Shown here piece by piece: positions 6,989-8,513 of a stretch of DNA of 8,513 nt (position 1 is the stretch's first letter; each line of letters starts with the position of its first letter). The stretch spans positions 1 to 8,513 of the forward strand of contig CAMFLN010000091.1 in assembly GCA_945957305.1 (NCBI GenBank), written 5' to 3'. Source of the DNA: an uncultured Planctomycetaceae bacterium. GTDB taxonomy: Bacteria; Planctomycetota; Planctomycetia; Pirellulales; JACPPG01. The translations under genes and the position numbers were made by a program. The notes below the pieces were generated by a model that was not told where the DNA came from, ran no database searches, and saw only the letters and a list, made by a program, of their open reading frames with translations.

Positions 6989-7006
6989 GAACGAGAATTC
7001 CGGTTC
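6989..7006. promoter_or_regulatory. palindromic operator candidate 2 for the TetR-family regulator
   Basis: GAACGAGAATTCCGGTTC is an 18-bp inverted repeat with 7 of 9 pairs symmetric. It shares with site 1 the pattern GAAY-2-GAATTC-2-RTTC. Its centre lies 62 bp from that of site 1, close to six helical turns, so both would face the same side of the DNA. It ends 29 bp before the ATG at 7036. Confidence 0.55.
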
Positions 7007-7035
7007 CCTTTCGTCACGCGCCGGGTTGATCTCGC

Positions 7036-7725
7036 ATGAATCGGCTCTTATCCAAGGTCGAATGGGTACGCCCACCGCGGCAAACCCGCAGCCAAGAAAC
7101 GCTCGAGCGTTTGCTCGACGCCGCCGAAGAGGTTTTCGGCGAGCGCGGTTTCGAGGCGGCGACGGTGGCCGAAGTGGTTCGCCGCGCTCGTTCCAGCGTC
7201 GGGGCGATGTACGCCCGATTCACGGATAAAGAAGCCCTGCTCAGTTGCCTGCACGATCGCTTCTGTGAGGAAGCTATCGCCACGGCCGACGTGGCTCTCG
7301 AGAAAGAGCGTTGGGAAGGAGCTTCGATCGCCGAAATTTTCGCCGAAGTCATTCCCTTCCTGGTCGAGGTCTACGGACAAAAACGTGGGCTGGTCCGCGC
7401 CTTCATCGTGCGGGGCAGCAAGGACCCTGAATTTGCTGATAGTGCCAGCCGGCTGGGTAAATACATATCGCAACGGCTGACCGAATTACTGCTGGCCCGC
7501 CGTGACCAGATTTCGCATCCGAATCCGGTGGTAGCCGTCGATTTCGGCCTGCGCACGGTGTTCGACACGCTCGATCAGTCGACGCTATTTGCCGACGTCG
7601 AGCGGATGGCCCACCCGTTGTCCTCGGCCGAGGTGTCGCGCGAATTAATTCGCATGTACACAAGCTATTTGGGTTGCGAGCGAACAATTCCTGAGTCGTT
7701 AGTGTCGGAGGATGACGCTGCCTGA
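7036..7725 (+). CDS. TetR-family transcriptional regulator
   Basis: This is a 229-residue one-component regulator that would bind DNA as a dimer and release it on binding a small ligand. The TetR_N domain is clear at about 18-69: helix 1 SQETLERLLDAAEEVFGERG, then the helix-turn-helix TVAEVVRRARSSVGAMYARF (43-62) and the usual DKEALL. The C-terminal ligand and dimer domain (about 75-215) is helical and not recognisable to subgroup, so the inducer is unknown. Length is typical. The ATG has no strong Shine-Dalgarno site. Its leader carries two matching palindromes next to a strong promoter, which suggests autoregulation. The redoxin gene begins 71 bp after its stop on the same strand and may share its transcript. 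The upstream dehydrogenase is in the same direction but separated by 282 bp, so control of that gene is less obvious. Confidence 0.93.
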   Translation: MNRLLSKVEWVRPPRQTRSQETLERLLDAAEEVFGERGFEAATVAEVVRRARSSVGAMYARFTDKEALLSCLHDRFCEEAIATADVALEKERWEGASIAEIFAEVIPFLVEVYGQKRGLVRAFIVRGSKDPEFADSASRLGKYISQRLTELLLARRDQISHPNPVVAVDFGLRTVFDTLDQSTLFADVERMAHPLSSAEVSRELIRMYTSYLGCERTIPESLVSEDDAA

Positions 7726-7742
7726 CGGGCCGCGGCATGCTG

Positions 7743-7764
7743 CGAGAACCATATTTCGAGAACC
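7743..7764 (+). repeat. short direct repeat CGAGAACC between the TetR-family and redoxin genes
   Basis: CGAGAACC occurs at 7743-7750 and again at 7757-7764, a 14-nt period. The copies lie 33 nt or more upstream of the redoxin ATG. They contain GAACC, also present in the tetR leader, so they could be part of a regulatory site. They are short enough to be chance. Confidence 0.35.
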
Positions 7765-7783
7765 GTAGAAATCGACGTGCGAT

Positions 7784-7788
7784 AGGAG
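7784..7788 (+). promoter_or_regulatory. ribosome binding site of the redoxin gene
   Basis: AGGAG lies 8 nt upstream of the ATG at 7797 and supports that start, which also gives a well-formed signal peptide. Confidence 0.8.
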
Positions 7789-7796
7789 ATTCCAGG

Positions 7797-8513
7797 ATGA
7801 AGGCCAGGATCCTTTCATGGTGCTTGCTGCTGGGGTTGATGCCAGCGCTCGCGCAGGGCGGGGACGATGTATTGGTCGGCAAGAAGATCGCCGATTTCAC
7901 TGGGCGTGACTACCGCGGCAAGGAAGTCTCCCTGGCAGACACCGCCGGCGCGAAGGCGATTGTCGTCGTCTTCTTGGGGACTGAATGCCCGCTGGCCAAG
8001 CTCTATGCTCCGCGTTTGGTCGAACTGGAAAAGCAGTTCGCCGCTCAAGGGGTGAAGTTCATCGGTGTCGATTCGAACCGGCAGGACTTGGGGACCGAAG
8101 TCGCCCACTACGCGCGTGAAGCACAGATCGAGTTCCCGCTGTTGAAAGACGCAGGCAATACGATCGCCGACCTTTTCGGGGCCCAGCGGACCCCGGAAGC
8201 CTTCGTGCTCGATAAAGATCACGTGGTGCGCTACCACGGTCGCATCGACGACCAGTACGGCTTTATGAAGCAGGGTATTGCGTACCAGCGCACCGAGCCG
8301 AACCGCCGCGACCTGGCCGAGGCGATTGGCGAAGTGGCCGCCGGTAAAGCGGTCTCTGAACCGTCAACCGCCGTGCAAGGCTGCTTGATCGGCCGCGTCA
8401 AGGAACCGGTCGCCAACAGCGAAGTCACGTATTCGAATCAGATCGCGCGCATCTTCAACGCCAACTGCGTCGAATGCCACCGTGCCGGTCAGATCGCGCC
8501 GTTCCCGCTGACT
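7797..8513 (+). CDS. Exported redoxin-domain protein with a CxxCH motif (3' end missing)
   Basis: The first 239 codons are present and the frame is still open at the window edge. A signal peptide (residues 1-22, ALAQGG region) points to export. A thioredoxin-fold redoxin (AhpC/TSA-like) domain covers about 25-185. It has FLGTECPLAKLY with a single active-site cysteine C64, the segment VKFIGVDSNRQD (86-97), and the cis-proline loop RTPEAFVLD (131-139). The CxxC of classical thioredoxins is reduced to CPLA, so a peroxiredoxin-like or one-cysteine reaction is more likely than disulfide exchange. After a linker with GCLIGR (195-200), a haem c type motif appears: C224, C227 and H228 in NCVECHRAGQIAPF. 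In related planctomycete and acidobacterial proteins this layout is often followed by a further domain, as I recall a copper type II monooxygenase-like one. That part is not in view. The gene follows the TetR-family gene by 71 bp. Confidence 0.88.
   Translation, partial: MKARILSWCLLLGLMPALAQGGDDVLVGKKIADFTGRDYRGKEVSLADTAGAKAIVVVFLGTECPLAKLYAPRLVELEKQFAAQGVKFIGVDSNRQDLGTEVAHYAREAQIEFPLLKDAGNTIADLFGAQRTPEAFVLDKDHVVRYHGRIDDQYGFMKQGIAYQRTEPNRRDLAEAIGEVAAGKAVSEPSTAVQGCLIGRVKEPVANSEVTYSNQIARIFNANCVECHRAGQIAPFPLT

Noticed and set aside
1..8513. Search for CRISPR arrays, tRNA or rRNA genes, insertion sequences, and defence or toxin-antitoxin systems
   Set aside because: No repeat-spacer pattern, transposase motif, terminal inverted repeats, cloverleaf sequence or defence-protein motif was seen. 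The window reads as ordinary planctomycete chromosome.

Overview
The window is GC-rich bacterial chromosome with every supported gene on the + strand. It most likely comes from a planctomycete, probably of the Pirellula/Blastopirellula type. The main evidence is the adjacent pair of secreted proteins, DUF1549/DUF1553 (PSCyt2/PSD1) followed by a Tat-exported DUF1501 protein, which is a hallmark of Planctomycetes and relatives. The redoxin protein carrying a CxxCH motif at the right edge fits the same group. The assignment is inferred from gene content only.

Layout. (a) 1-1490: the last 27 codons of what looks like a DegT/DnrJ/EryC1/StrS-type aminotransferase, overlapping by 4 nt (ATGA) a 469-residue GHMP sugar kinase. 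The kinase resembles the kinase half of plant L-arabinokinase more than classical galactokinase. Together they suggest a sugar-activation or nucleotide-sugar operon extending to the left. (b) 1491-1683: a leader with a weak promoter candidate and a perfect hairpin. (c) 1684-5609: the DUF1549/DUF1553 gene and the DUF1501 gene, 140 bp apart and probably co-transcribed. (d) 5740-6753: a zinc-dependent medium-chain dehydrogenase with a textbook Shine-Dalgarno site. (e) 6754-7035: the longest gene-free stretch (282 bp). It holds a possible terminator hairpin, a strong promoter-like sequence and two 18-bp palindromes of the same design centred 62 bp apart. (f) 7036-7725: a TetR-family repressor. (g) 7797-8513: the 5' part of an exported redoxin-CxxCH protein that runs off the end.

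How the parts fit. The DUF1553/DUF1501 pair and the redoxin-CxxCH protein are all predicted to work outside the cytoplasm. The kinase and dehydrogenase are cytoplasmic enzymes. The TetR protein probably represses its own promoter through the two palindromes, and may thereby control the redoxin gene 71 bp downstream. I see no mobile element, CRISPR array, RNA gene or defence system. The least ordinary items are the arabinokinase-like kinase and the paired operators.
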